DNA from: Paenibacillus lautus NBRC 15380
GTDB lineage: Bacteria > Bacillota > Bacilli > Paenibacillales > Paenibacillaceae
NCBI RefSeq assembly: GCF_004000945.1
Contig: NZ_BIMF01000010.1
Coordinates: forward strand, 161,587-225,586
Direction of reading: 5' to 3'
Length of the DNA stretch: 64,000 bases
The translations under genes and the position numbers were made by a program. Shown one piece after another: positions 43,434 to 52,258 of this stretch (its first letter is position 1; each line of letters opens with the position of its first letter). The notes under the pieces are model-generated. The model was given only the letters and a program-made list of their open reading frames with translations, did no database searches and had not been told where the DNA came from.

Positions 43434-43526
43434 TTAATAACTGCGCCAGTCCTCTTCACTCTGGACGAGAGAAGCACGTATAACATAAACGAAGGCGCAT
43501 ACTAGGATACCTGCGACTATGCTCAT
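43434..43526 (-). CDS. 30-aa single-pass membrane peptide
   Basis: Encoded on the minus strand from ATG 43526 (or 43532, adding two residues) behind GGAGTG, stopping at TAA 43434-43436. The N-terminal two thirds, MSIVAGILVCAFVYVIRASL, is a membrane helix; the tail VQSEEDWRSY is polar. It has its own terminator immediately downstream, which supports a genuine transcription unit. I do not recognise it. Too short for most gene callers; could be a spore or stress-induced small protein. Confidence 0.55.
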   Translation of the reverse strand: MSIVAGILVCAFVYVIRASLVQSEEDWRSY

Positions 43527-43726
43527 GATCATCACTCCATCCAAACATAATACGAAAGATGTGCTTTGATGTTTTTTATTATAGCACAATATCCCCGAAA
43601 ATAAAGCACAAATGTAACCGCTTTCTCATGTTTTTTATACTGTTTGTCCTATAACCTGCATAGATTTTTAACAACGGACCTATATTTCTATCATTCACAT
43701 CGATGCCAGGGGGCGTATTCCTTATT

Positions 43727-44956
43727 ATGACCATGAAAAAAATGGGCTGGCTCATGCTCGTGACGGCACTGCTCAGCGTGATTGTTCTAATGGCTTTATT
43801 TCCTGAAGCGGCGCTTCAATCGGCACTCCGTGGCCTGTCGATATGGTGGGACGTGCTGTTCCCTTCCCTGTTCCCGTTTTTTGTTATTTCAGAGGTGCTG
43901 CTGGGGTTTGGCGTGGTGCACCTGATTGGCACCCTCCTGGATCCTTTAATGAGACCGTTGTTTCGTATTCCGGGCGCAGGAGGATTCGTTGCAGCAATGG
44001 GATATGTTTCAGGATACCCGGTCGGTGCCAAATTAACCGCCAAGCTTTGGGAACAAAAAATGGTAAACCGGGAGGAAGGTGAGCGGCTTGTTGCTTTCAC
44101 CACCTCTTCTGACCCTATATTTTTAATTGGAGCGGTCTCCATCGGCTTCTTTCATGACCCCAAGATCGGTTTGATCCTTGCCTTGTCCCATTATGGCGGA
44201 GGTTTCCTTGTGGGGTTGATTATGAGATTTCATGGCAGACATGAATCCAAAACAACAACCGACTCACTTCGCCTGTCCCAGGCTAAGACAAGCAGGCTCA
44301 GGTCCGCCCTGCACGCCATGCATGCTGCGCGCGAGCAGGATGGCCGGGATCTCGGCACCTTGTTAAGACAAGCGATACAGTCATCGCTTCAGCTTATTAT
44401 CGTTGTCGGCGGGCTCGTGGTTTTCTTCTCCGTGTTTCTTGAACTTTGGACCCGCGCCGGCGTTATGCCTGCGCTAACCGAGGTTATCAGTTTGCTGTTA
44501 TCTCTAGTTGGGATGCCTGAATCTTTATCCACTGCCATCGTAGGCGGATTGTTTGAGGTCACACTCGGTGCTCGATATGCCGGGGAAGCGGGAGCTGCAA
44601 TTCCATTGCCATACAAAGCGGCCGCGGCTGCCTTTATATTGTCATGGGGCGGTTTGTCCGTTCATGCCCAGATCATCAGCATCCTGAACTCTACCAACCT
44701 CAGATATTTCCCTTTTGTCATTGCAAGACTGATCCATGGTGTGATTGCCGCGATCGCTGTATTGCTGCTGTGGAGAAGTGTCATGGGATCTTCGATACCG
44801 ACCATGGCGCTGCCGGCTGTTTCGGATTCCGCCCTAAACGGGTATACCCATATTATGGCGGCTTTCTGCATCCTGCTCGGTTTCCTGATTGCGGTTGCGT
44901 TGTTTATTCAGATCATTCGAGGACTGCAGCAGAAAATCCGCAAATTCCCAAGGTGA
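43727..44956 (+). CDS. ylbJ: Sporulation integral membrane protein YlbJ
   Basis: About 409 aa with eight or more membrane helices and the nucleoside-recognition (Gate) fold: WWDVLFPSLFPFFVISEVL near residues 39-57 and GYVSGYPVGAKL near 90-101. YlbJ is a sigma-E-controlled protein needed for late sporulation. The first ATG (43703) precedes an AGGGGG ribosome binding site; I choose the ATG at 43727. Upstream (43570-43700) is a promoter-sized AT-rich gap. The nadK gene follows 64 bp after its stop. Confidence 0.88.
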   Translation: MTMKKMGWLMLVTALLSVIVLMALFPEAALQSALRGLSIWWDVLFPSLFPFFVISEVLLGFGVVHLIGTLLDPLMRPLFRIPGAGGFVAAMGYVSGYPVGAKLTAKLWEQKMVNREEGERLVAFTTSSDPIFLIGAVSIGFFHDPKIGLILALSHYGGGFLVGLIMRFHGRHESKTTTDSLRLSQAKTSRLRSALHAMHAAREQDGRDLGTLLRQAIQSSLQLIIVVGGLVVFFSVFLELWTRAGVMPALTEVISLLLSLVGMPESLSTAIVGGLFEVTLGARYAGEAGAAIPLPYKAAAAAFILSWGGLSVHAQIISILNSTNLRYFPFVIARLIHGVIAAIAVLLLWRSVMGSSIPTMALPAVSDSALNGYTHIMAAFCILLGFLIAVALFIQIIRGLQQKIRKFPR

Positions 44957-45020
44957 ACATTGTGTTCTTCTCCAAGATTGATTATCATCTTTATATAACC
45001 TTACAAAGGAGCTTATCAAC

Positions 45021-45824
45021 TTGAGATATTATGTTCTGGACCGCGGTGACCCATTGTCTGTCGAGCTGACCCAGCAGTTTCACAAGCTGGCGGAACAGCG
45101 GGGGTTTGTGCTGGATGCAGAATCTCCGGAGATTGTGGTCTCGATCGGCGGAGACGGTACGATGCTGCATGCTTTCCATACTTTTATTGACCGTATTCCT
45201 GACCTCGCTTTTGTCGGTGTCCACACGGGCCACTTGGGATTCTATGCTGATTGGAAGGCCGATGAACTGACAGAGCTAATTGATCATATGAGCGGAGAAG
45301 GCGAACACGGCAACGTGAAGCCGCGCCTCGTCAAGTACCCCCTGGTTCAACTGGAAATTCATAAAAAATCAGGAACGTCCTCTTACATTGCCTTAAACGA
45401 ATTTACGCTTAAAGGCGTTGACGGTACCGTTGTCGCGCAGATTGACATCAACGATGTAACCTTTGAAATGTTCCGAGGAGACGGGATCTGCGTGTCTACG
45501 CCGTCCGGAAGCACGGCCTATAACAAAAGTGTCGGCGGAGCGATGGTGCATCCTTCCATCGATGCTCTGCAGATCGCGGAAATCGCCTCGATTAACAATC
45601 GGATTTTCCGTACGCTGGGCTCACCGCTGCTTCTGCCCAAGCATCATCACTGTGATATATTCTCGCGTAAAGAACAGCGTCTGCTGCTTACTATCGATCA
45701 TGTGAATATCTCGATTGACGACCTCGTATCCGTCCGCTGTCAAGTAGCGGAACAGCAGGTCAGTTTTGCACGCTATCGACCGTTCCCGTTCTGGAATCGT
45801 GTCCGTGATGCATTTCTTGGCTAA
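45021..45824 (+). CDS. nadK: NAD kinase
   Basis: 267-aa enzyme that phosphorylates NAD to NADP. It has the diagnostic GGDG motif at residues 43-46 (VSIGGDGTML) and a glycine-rich NAD-binding segment (TPSGSTAYNKSVGGA near 160-175). TTG start about 10 bp after AAAGGAGC. Probably co-transcribed with ylbJ, though the ylbJ promoter is spore-specific, so a separate promoter is likely. Bidirectional terminator after it. Confidence 0.95.
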   Translation: MRYYVLDRGDPLSVELTQQFHKLAEQRGFVLDAESPEIVVSIGGDGTMLHAFHTFIDRIPDLAFVGVHTGHLGFYADWKADELTELIDHMSGEGEHGNVKPRLVKYPLVQLEIHKKSGTSSYIALNEFTLKGVDGTVVAQIDINDVTFEMFRGDGICVSTPSGSTAYNKSVGGAMVHPSIDALQIAEIASINNRIFRTLGSPLLLPKHHHCDIFSRKEQRLLLTIDHVNISIDDLVSVRCQVAEQQVSFARYRPFPFWNRVRDAFLG

Positions 45825-45828
45825 AAAA

Positions 45829-45868
45829 AGAAGAACGGCCACCTGGCTTACTGGTGACCGTTCTTTTT
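45829..45868. terminator. Bidirectional terminator between nadK and yutD
   Basis: AAGAACGGcCACC arm with its partner GGTGaCCGTTCTT, flanked by A- and T-runs; it overlaps the yutD stop side. Confidence 0.88.
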
Positions 45869-46407
45869 TATTGTGGCTGTTCAGCCGGGGGATTAGGCTC
45901 CTTGGAAGGCTTTGCTTCCTTCTCCTTGGATTCCTTAGGATCACGCGGCTCGCGTCTGGATTCCTTGGCTTCACGCCGCTCGCGTTGGTCCTTGTGCTCC
46001 TTGCCCGGTTTAGGACCCTCCTGCGGGGTCTCCTTGCTTCCCTTCACTTCCCCCTCACCCTTGGTTTCCTTGGGGGGTGTTTCACGAATCTCCACAGGTT
46101 CTTTGGAATTGGCGTGCTCTTTGCTATCCTTCTGCTCCTTCGTTTTCTGAAGCACAAAGTGAGCACAGCCAAAATTGCAGTATTCGTTAATGTAATCGGA
46201 CATGCTGGAGAAGGTAGAATCCTTGGCAGCTTTAGGATGATTATCACGATAGAAACCTTTAAGCCGGAGCTGATTGTAACCCCAGTCTCCCACGATGTAG
46301 TCATAACGGTCCAGCACCTCGCTGTACCGCTCCCGGAAAGCTTCCAGATTCCAGCCGTTTCGATGGTCCTTTAACACTTCATAACTTTTGTTTCCGATAA
46401 CGATCAT
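45868..46407 (-). CDS. yutD: YutD family protein with long Lys/Glu-rich tail
   Basis: 179 aa from the ATG at 46407 (AGGGGAAG upstream); an ATG at 46431 adds eight residues. The first 90 residues are the YutD/DUF1027 domain (IGNKSYEVLKDHRNGWNLEAF start and YINEYCNFGCAHFVLQK end). The remaining 85 residues are a low-complexity run of Lys, Glu, Pro, Ser and Arg with recurring KE(S/P) units; most YutD proteins are much shorter. Function unknown. It directly follows lipA (27 bp), the same order as B. subtilis lytH-yutD-lipA. Confidence 0.85.
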   Translation of the reverse strand: MIVIGNKSYEVLKDHRNGWNLEAFRERYSEVLDRYDYIVGDWGYNQLRLKGFYRDNHPKAAKDSTFSSMSDYINEYCNFGCAHFVLQKTKEQKDSKEHANSKEPVEIRETPPKETKGEGEVKGSKETPQEGPKPGKEHKDQRERREAKESRREPRDPKESKEKEAKPSKEPNPPAEQPQ

Positions 46408-46434
46408 TGAAAGCTTCCCCTGCCTTTCCAAAGG

Positions 46435-47328
46435 TTAAGACTGCACGGTCTCTTCCTTGTTGCGCTCTGCAGATTTCACTTGCTCGTGTGCATGGTAGGA
46501 GCTGCGCACCAGAGGACCGGACTCCACGTGGCTGAATCCGCGCTTCATTCCCTCTTCCTTTAGAATCGCAAACTCTTCCGGCGTATAGTATTTTTCCACA
46601 TTCAGATGCTTCGGCGAAGGCTGCAAATATTGGCCGATCGTCATGATATCGCAACCCACCGAACGCAAGTCGTCCATCGCTTCCAGAATCTCAAGCCATT
46701 GTTCGCCGACACCCAGCATAATGCTGGATTTGGTTGGAATATCAGGCTGCATCTCCTTGGCATTCTTCAGCAATTGCAACGAACGGGTGTACTTGGCTTT
46801 GGCGCGTACCCGATCCGACATTCGCTCCACCGTCTCAATGTTATGGTTCAGAATGTCCGGCTTCACATCCATTACGATCTTAAGCGCTTCTTCGCTCCCC
46901 ATAAAATCCGGAATCAACACTTCCACCGAGCATAACGGCAGACGTCTGCGAATGGCTTTAACCGTTTCAGCGAATATGTAGGCCCCGCCATCTTTCAGAT
47001 CATCCCGTGCTACGCTTGTTACTACGCAGTGACGCAGGTTCATCTGTTCCGCCGCTTCCGCTACGCGTTCCGGCTCCTGAAGATCCAGTTCCGTTGGAAG
47101 TCCCGTATTGACAGCGCAGAATCGGCAGGCGCGGGTACAAATATCACCCAGGATCATGAAGGTTGCCGTACGGTTAGCCCAGCATTCATAAATATTCGGA
47201 CAGCGAGCCTCTTCACACACCGTGTGTAGTGTCTTGGATCGCATCATGCTTTTGATTTCTTTATAATTATCGCCAGTAGTCAGCTTGATTCGAATCCAGT
47301 CAGGTTTTGGCTGTTTGGTTTTAGACAA
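46435..47328 (-). CDS. lipA: Lipoyl synthase LipA
   Basis: 297-aa radical SAM enzyme that inserts two sulfurs into the octanoyl chain of lipoyl domains. The auxiliary cluster cysteines are Cys38, Cys43 and Cys49 (CEEARCPNIYEC), the radical SAM cluster is Cys64, Cys68, Cys71 (CTRACRFC), and the C-terminal RSSYHA motif is present. TTG start (no ATG in position) after AAGAAGG. The sacrificed auxiliary cluster makes it dependent on Fe-S carriers such as yutI and the ErpA-like protein earlier in the window. Confidence 0.96.
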   Translation of the reverse strand: MSKTKQPKPDWIRIKLTTGDNYKEIKSMMRSKTLHTVCEEARCPNIYECWANRTATFMILGDICTRACRFCAVNTGLPTELDLQEPERVAEAAEQMNLRHCVVTSVARDDLKDGGAYIFAETVKAIRRRLPLCSVEVLIPDFMGSEEALKIVMDVKPDILNHNIETVERMSDRVRAKAKYTRSLQLLKNAKEMQPDIPTKSSIMLGVGEQWLEILEAMDDLRSVGCDIMTIGQYLQPSPKHLNVEKYYTPEEFAILKEEGMKRGFSHVESGPLVRSSYHAHEQVKSAERNKEETVQS

Positions 47329-47549
47329 AGAAAAAACCTTCTTTCGAATTTATTGATGTAACTCAAGACATACCCCATCGTTTGCTGTCCCATATTATAT
47401 CATGAAAACCATCATATTACTTGTTTCGCATCGATATGAGATTGATCTAGTTGCGGCATGGATAAAAATCCTTGTTTCGATTCACCCTACAGTGTAGGCA
47501 TAACTGTCCGTCCTTAATTATGACAATCCAAAAGGAGGAGAAGGACACA

Positions 47550-48632
47550 TTGAGGATTTTTCAACCATTGAGCGCAAGCGGCATCATGATTCGCTGCACT
47601 GCTGCAGCTCTGGCTGCCTTGACAGCGGCCTGCTGCATGTGCGGGCCTGTGTCCGCATCCGCCTCTGTTGCGACCAGCACGGCAGACGATACGGTGAAAA
47701 CAACGGATGCTAAAGCCATATTTGAAGACCGGAAGTCGTTATACGATGAGATTTCCACCGTTACCCAAATTCCTTGGTATCGCCTGGCTGCCATTGACCA
47801 GTATGAACGGACACTGACTAGAGTCCACCCCAAGGATCGCAAACATCCGGACCGGACGCTCGGAATCTTTATCCCCTCCACAAGATGGGCCGGCGCGTTA
47901 AATCCCAATCAGGAAGATGTAAATCCGACGTCGATCAGCGTGTTTTCCGGCATCGGGCTGGATGGTGATGGGGATGGCAAGGCAGATCGGAATAATGATA
48001 CCGACCTGCTATATACCGTTGCAGCGAGACTTTCCCCCTACGGACATGCTGCTGATGATTTCAGCATCGGGCTCTGGTCATACTACCAGAACACGCGGGC
48101 GGTTCAGCGCGTCATGCAATACGCCAAATTGTACGAGACCTTTGGGAAGCTGGACTTGTTCGACCATGCATTTCCTCTCCCGGTCAAAAGCAACTATTCA
48201 TACCGAAGCACCTTTGGCATGGGACGCAATTGGGGAGGAAGAAGGGTTCATGAAGGAACGGACTTATTTGCCAATTATGGTGTCCCTGTCCGGAGTACGT
48301 GTTACGGTGTTGTCGAAATCAAAGGATGGAATAAATATGGCGGGTGGCGCATCGGCATCCGTGATTTGAACAATCATTACCACTATTACGCCCATCTGCA
48401 AGGCTTTGACAAAGGGATCTCCCTCGGGGACGTCGTTACGCCGGGTCAAACCCTAGGCTGGGTTGGCAGCTCCGGTTACGGCAAGCCGGGAACCCAGGGC
48501 AAATTCCCTCCACACCTCCATTACGGCATCTACCGGGATACCGGATTGAACGAATGGGCTTTCGATCCTTACCCGCTGCTGAAGCACTGGGAAATGGAAG
48601 AAAAACGCTCGAAGAAAAAAACGCGCTCCTAA
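47550..48632 (+). CDS. lytH: M23 family peptidase, LytH-like (spore cortex type)
   Basis: 360 aa from a TTG at 47550, 11 bp after AAAGGAGG; upstream in-frame ATGs precede that site. It has a signal peptide (to about residue 38), a long N-terminal region with transglycosylase-like repeats (PWYRLAAIDQYERT), and a C-terminal LytM/M23 domain with zinc ligands in RVHEGTDLFANYG and HLHYG. The layout and the neighbours yutD, lipA and yunB match B. subtilis LytH (YunA), which removes L-Ala stem residues for cortex. A terminator follows. Confidence 0.85.
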   Translation: MRIFQPLSASGIMIRCTAAALAALTAACCMCGPVSASASVATSTADDTVKTTDAKAIFEDRKSLYDEISTVTQIPWYRLAAIDQYERTLTRVHPKDRKHPDRTLGIFIPSTRWAGALNPNQEDVNPTSISVFSGIGLDGDGDGKADRNNDTDLLYTVAARLSPYGHAADDFSIGLWSYYQNTRAVQRVMQYAKLYETFGKLDLFDHAFPLPVKSNYSYRSTFGMGRNWGGRRVHEGTDLFANYGVPVRSTCYGVVEIKGWNKYGGWRIGIRDLNNHYHYYAHLQGFDKGISLGDVVTPGQTLGWVGSSGYGKPGTQGKFPPHLHYGIYRDTGLNEWAFDPYPLLKHWEMEEKRSKKKTRS

Positions 48633-48655
48633 GTTCAACCCAGGGGGCGCGTTTT
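48617..48655. terminator. Terminator between lytH and yunB
   Basis: AAAACGCGC/GCGCGTTTT stem with T-run on the plus strand; its left arm overlaps the end of lytH. Confidence 0.8.
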
Positions 48656-48738
48656 CTCCGTTAAGGTCATACATAATTAGCAACTGAATCATGGTGCGGC
48701 TTCCATATGATAGTGCCAAAATTGAAATTAAACAGCGC

Positions 48739-49701
48739 TTAGCCGCCAGTGTTGTTTCCCCCCGTTTGCCCGGATAAGTCAGCTCCGCCAGGTGAAGGTT
48801 CCAGAGGTGTCGTTGTTCCGTCTGCAGGAAGGTCCGGCGTTGTTGCAGGCGGGACTTCCTGCTCCGAATTATGGCTGTTCTCATTCGTAACGGGCGGCGG
48901 TATCGCTATGCTTGGCGCGCTTGCCTTGTTCTCCCCGACGGCCTTTCCTTGACCGTCATAATAATACATCGGCACATCGCCGACCACGAGCAGATAAGAG
49001 ATGGGAATATCGGTTTCCACAATCTGCGGCTCCATGTCAAAAGGAACAACAACCGCTACCTCCGTTACAATGTGGACGAATACCTCAACCAAAATCATAT
49101 TGATGCCCGCACCCTGCTGTCTGGTATCCAGTTGAACCTTTACCGCTCCTTGCGGTTCGATCTTCAATGGAATTTGTGGACCGAATGACGCGATGATCGG
49201 GCTTTTTAACACCTGTCCCAGCGGAATTTGCTCTTTGCGCTTATGGATTTCGTCTAGCGTGCTCTGCACGACCTGCGTCGTATGGGATGTGATTTTCAAA
49301 TGCTCGGCATAATTCAGCATGAATCCCGTCACTTTGCCGGAGCTATCCGTTTTCCAATTGACCAGATTATCAAAATCCTTACCCTGCGTCACCTGAGAGG
49401 TGATGGCTTTATTAATGGCTTCAGTGGCAATCTGTTTTACCCTGATTTGGGCTAAATGCATGATCGGCGGCCGCAGATTCTGCTCAATATACATAAAAAA
49501 CTCAACGATCCCAAACACAAGGAGCAGAGCGCCGATCAGCCACCATTTTTTCACGCTGCGCCGTTTGGCAGCCTGAGGACGCCCCCGATGCTGTGGTACG
49601 GGCCGAAAACCTCTCCGCGGTGGTCTATAAGCTCTCCTTGGTTTGGGCCATGACAGGGACGGAAAGGATAAACGTCTGCTTCCCCATCTCTTTCGTCTCA
49701 T
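48739..49701 (-). CDS. yunB: Sporulation protein YunB
   Basis: 320 aa. A very basic N-terminus (residues 1-50, many Arg and Pro) precedes one membrane helix (WWLIGALLLVFGIVEFFMYI), then an extracytoplasmic domain of about 190 residues resembling YunB, a sigma-E spore protein. The C-terminal tail (260-320) is low-complexity Pro/Thr/Gly. It is convergent with lytH. The start ATG follows GGGGGGACC. Function within sporulation is unclear. Confidence 0.85.
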   Translation of the reverse strand: MRRKRWGSRRLSFPSLSWPKPRRAYRPPRRGFRPVPQHRGRPQAAKRRSVKKWWLIGALLLVFGIVEFFMYIEQNLRPPIMHLAQIRVKQIATEAINKAITSQVTQGKDFDNLVNWKTDSSGKVTGFMLNYAEHLKITSHTTQVVQSTLDEIHKRKEQIPLGQVLKSPIIASFGPQIPLKIEPQGAVKVQLDTRQQGAGINMILVEVFVHIVTEVAVVVPFDMEPQIVETDIPISYLLVVGDVPMYYYDGQGKAVGENKASAPSIAIPPPVTNENSHNSEQEVPPATTPDLPADGTTTPLEPSPGGADLSGQTGGNNTGG

Positions 49702-49787
49702 GCTTGGTCCCCCCTATTTACGCCCCGAGGAGCATCTTTACCATGGCAAGCTCTCCTGTATAGAGGGTATGCGGACAAACAGCAAAA

Positions 49788-49820
49788 AAGAAGAGCAAGG
49801 ATGGGTAATCCTCACTCTTC
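49788..49820 (-). terminator. Terminator after the ArsR-SRPBCC operon
   Basis: GAAGAG...CTCTTC stem with an inner AGGAT/ATCCT stem, followed on the minus strand by TTTTTTG. Confidence 0.8.
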
Positions 49821-49863
49821 TCCCTTATAGATTCTCATTTTCAAGAAAGACTGCATCAAGAAT

Positions 49864-50208
49864 CTATTTGTCGTTCTTTGGATTGTCTTCTTGATCTTCC
49901 ACATAATACTTCAGCATCGATAGTTTATTCTCCCAGAAGCGGTCGAAATAAGCGAGCCAATCCTTTAATTCCTTAAGCGGCTCAACATCCAGCCGATAGC
50001 GGGTTTCGCGTCCAACCTTGCGGTCCTGCACAAGTCCCGCTTCCTCCAGAATTCGGAGATGCTTGGAAACGGCGGTTCGAGTCATGGAGAAGTGCCCTGT
50101 AATTTCTTTAACCGGCATTTCCTTATCACTTAACAAGCCTAGGAGCTTACGGCGTGTCGGATCCGCGATCGCTTGATAAACATCATGCTTCGGAGCAGGC
50201 TGCGACAT
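49864..50208 (-). CDS. ArsR family transcriptional regulator
   Basis: 114-aa winged-helix regulator with HTH residues about 28-65 (VKEITGHFSMTRTAVSKHLRIL) and a short acidic tail. There are no clear metal-binding cysteines, so it belongs to the metal-independent ArsR type often paired with AHSA1 proteins. It directly follows the AHSA1/SRPBCC gene (stop-start 3 bp apart) and likely regulates this pair. Confidence 0.9.
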   Translation of the reverse strand: MSQPAPKHDVYQAIADPTRRKLLGLLSDKEMPVKEITGHFSMTRTAVSKHLRILEEAGLVQDRKVGRETRYRLDVEPLKELKDWLAYFDRFWENKLSMLKYYVEDQEDNPKNDK

Positions 50209-50211
50209 GGA

Positions 50212-50637
50212 TTAGGCCTCGACGTATCCCGCAAGCTTCTGAACAATGCCTGCCCAGCCGTTGTCCATACGGCCTCGTACGATATCGTGAGCTTCCCCGA
50301 ACTCGGTCACTTGATCCGCTGTCCATCCGCCGTGAATGAGCGTGAATTCCGTATGATCTCCCTGCTGTACCAGTTCGAACGTAACATTCCAATCCTTGCC
50401 CCAGTTAAAAGACAAACGGTTAGGCTCGTCAATAAGCGTGACCTTGCATGGTGAATTTCCGAAAGGACCTGCATTCAATTGAAACTCAAAGCCTTCCACC
50501 GGTTCAAAATTGTTGGGCATGAACCAAGCCGAAATCCCTTCAGCCGTAGCCACGGCTTTCCACACCTTCTCGATGGGCGCTTTCAGCACAAGCGTATGAC
50601 GAATATCCGGCAGCTTGCCGTTTGATACGTTGTCCAT
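50212..50637 (-). CDS. SRPBCC/AHSA1 domain protein paired with ArsR
   Basis: 141-aa START-like protein (IRHTLVLKAPIEKVWKAVATAEGISAWFM start; closing helix WAGIVQKLAGYV). The ArsR-AHSA1 pair is a recurring two-gene unit in Firmicutes; the ligand sensed or handled is not known. First gene of the operon. The 202 bp before it show no gene. Confidence 0.9.
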   Translation of the reverse strand: MDNVSNGKLPDIRHTLVLKAPIEKVWKAVATAEGISAWFMPNNFEPVEGFEFQLNAGPFGNSPCKVTLIDEPNRLSFNWGKDWNVTFELVQQGDHTEFTLIHGGWTADQVTEFGEAHDIVRGRMDNGWAGIVQKLAGYVEA

Positions 50638-50839
50638 ATTTGATTAATCCCTCGCTTATGTTTAAAATTATGAAACCATTTGGTTTCCCTTCAAGCATTA
50701 TAGGACACCAAATGGTTTTATGTCAAATACCAATATTCACCTTTTTTATCAATTCAGCACATCCTAAGGTCCAGCTTTCATCCAAACCAGGCATTCAGGC
50801 AATCCATGCATCTTGTCAGCATCTCATGACTTAAACTCG

Positions 50840-51265
50840 CTAGGGCTGAGCCGGGTAGGTCTTGTTCAAGAAGGCGATCGATTCTCGAATCAGCTGCTTA
50901 AGGACTTCCACATCAATGTCCGCCACTTTATTAATGTACACGCAGCCCTTCCCGGCCGTATGTTTACCGAAACTCGTCAATAGCTCCTCCCGCTTCTCAT
51001 CGCCCGGCGCAAAATACAGGCTGATTTTCGCTTTGCGCGGCGAGAAACCCACAAACGGCGCATCTCCTTCGTGCCCGGTAGCGTAGCGGTAATGGTAGGA
51101 GCCGAAGCCGATGATGCTGGGTCCCCACATCTTAGCCGGAAAACCGCTCGTCTCCTCAAAAACCTCCAACAAACGATAAGCATCCTCCCGTTTTTTCGGC
51201 GAATCCACTTGCTCTATAAACTCCACCACGCTGTGATCGGTTTCTTTGGTTTTTTGCTCGTACAT
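50840..51265 (-). CDS. DUF1801 domain protein
   Basis: 141 aa with the DUF1801 core: VVEFIEQVDSPKKREDAYRLLEVF, GPSIIGFGSYHYRYATG, and FSPRKAKISLYFAPG. Related small proteins include YdhG-type. It is cytoplasmic, function unknown. Monocistronic with a terminator after it at 51325-51369? That terminator lies upstream on this strand and belongs to the methyltransferase. The ATG at 51265 follows GGAGTAAATCC. Confidence 0.82.
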   Translation of the reverse strand: MYEQKTKETDHSVVEFIEQVDSPKKREDAYRLLEVFEETSGFPAKMWGPSIIGFGSYHYRYATGHEGDAPFVGFSPRKAKISLYFAPGDEKREELLTSFGKHTAGKGCVYINKVADIDVEVLKQLIRESIAFLNKTYPAQP

Positions 51266-51324
51266 TGGGATTTACTCCTTTCGAACATACCTATTATTGT
51301 TACCAACCTTATCAAAAATAAAAA

Positions 51325-51369
51325 AAGCCGGATATGATTAGCCATTGCTTTCTAATCACTTCCGGCCTT
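51325..51369 (-). terminator. Terminator after the TrmH-type methyltransferase gene
   Basis: AAGCCGGA/TTCCGGCTT outer arms and a GATTAG/CTAATC inner stem; on the minus strand it is followed by TTTTTTATTT. Confidence 0.85.
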
Positions 51370-51386
51370 GTCGAGCCGTCCTGTCT

Positions 51387-52184
51387 TTATTGGCCGGCGT
51401 ACTCTCTTTGCCGTAAAGCCTCGTACATCAATACCGACGCTGCCATGGCCGCGTTCAACGATTCGGCTTTCCCCGGCATGGGAATACGGATCGCATCGTC
51501 CACGAGTTCCGCGACCTCAGGTGAGACCCCCCGCCCTTCGCTACCAATCACGATCCAGCTTGTCCCTTTGAAATCATACTCGAAGCAGGAACGTTTCCCT
51601 TCCAGCATGGTTGTCACCAATCTGGCTCCACGTTCCCTGGCTTCCGGCAAAATGCTCAGCAGATCGCCCTCCAGCACCGGTAGATGAAACAGGGATCCCA
51701 TGGTAGAGCGCAGCGTCTTGGGGTTGTACAAATCCGCGCAGCCGCGTCCCAGAACCACGCCAGCAGCTCCTACGGCATCTGCGCTTCGTATGATGGTTCC
51801 CACATTCCCCGGGTCCTGAAGACCGTCCAGAACAACAACCAAACCGTTCTCGCGCAGGATCAGGTCCTGCCATTGACGCGCTTCTTTGCGGACCACGGCA
51901 AACACCTGCTGCGGTGACAGCGTATCGCTGACCTTCGAGATGACGGCATGGGATACACCGATCCATTCGGCACCTTGTCCTGTATCCGATATATGGCGAA
52001 GTTCTTGGGGAATGCCCTTCTCGACATCATAAGCGACGCACTCGATGTCCGCCCCGGATGACAGTGCTTCCTGCACGAGATGAATACCTTCCACCACATA
52101 CTTGTTCTGCTTGTCTCGATGTTTTTTCTCCTGAAGCTGTGCCCAGCCCTTCACTCTGGCATTCTGCGGCGATAGTATCTCCAT
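51387..52184 (-). CDS. TrmH/SpoU family RNA 2'-O-methyltransferase
   Basis: 265-aa SPOUT enzyme. It has an N-terminal substrate-binding domain (to about 105), then the trefoil-knot domain with VVLDGLQDPGNVGTIIRSADA (motif I), IGSEGRGVSPEV (motif II) and IPMPGKAESLNAAMAASVLMYE (motif III), each typical of TrmH/YsgA. It methylates rRNA or tRNA ribose. In B. subtilis ysgA lies beside sspI; here sspI is 0.9 kb away on the other strand with the ktr gene between. Confidence 0.9.
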   Translation of the reverse strand: MEILSPQNARVKGWAQLQEKKHRDKQNKYVVEGIHLVQEALSSGADIECVAYDVEKGIPQELRHISDTGQGAEWIGVSHAVISKVSDTLSPQQVFAVVRKEARQWQDLILRENGLVVVLDGLQDPGNVGTIIRSADAVGAAGVVLGRGCADLYNPKTLRSTMGSLFHLPVLEGDLLSILPEARERGARLVTTMLEGKRSCFEYDFKGTSWIVIGSEGRGVSPEVAELVDDAIRIPMPGKAESLNAAMAASVLMYEALRQREYAGQ

Positions 52185-52258
52185 GGTTAATCCATCCGTT
52201 CTTTACTTATATATAAAACCGAGTCCCACTCAACCCAGCATACCCACTTGCGGACAGC

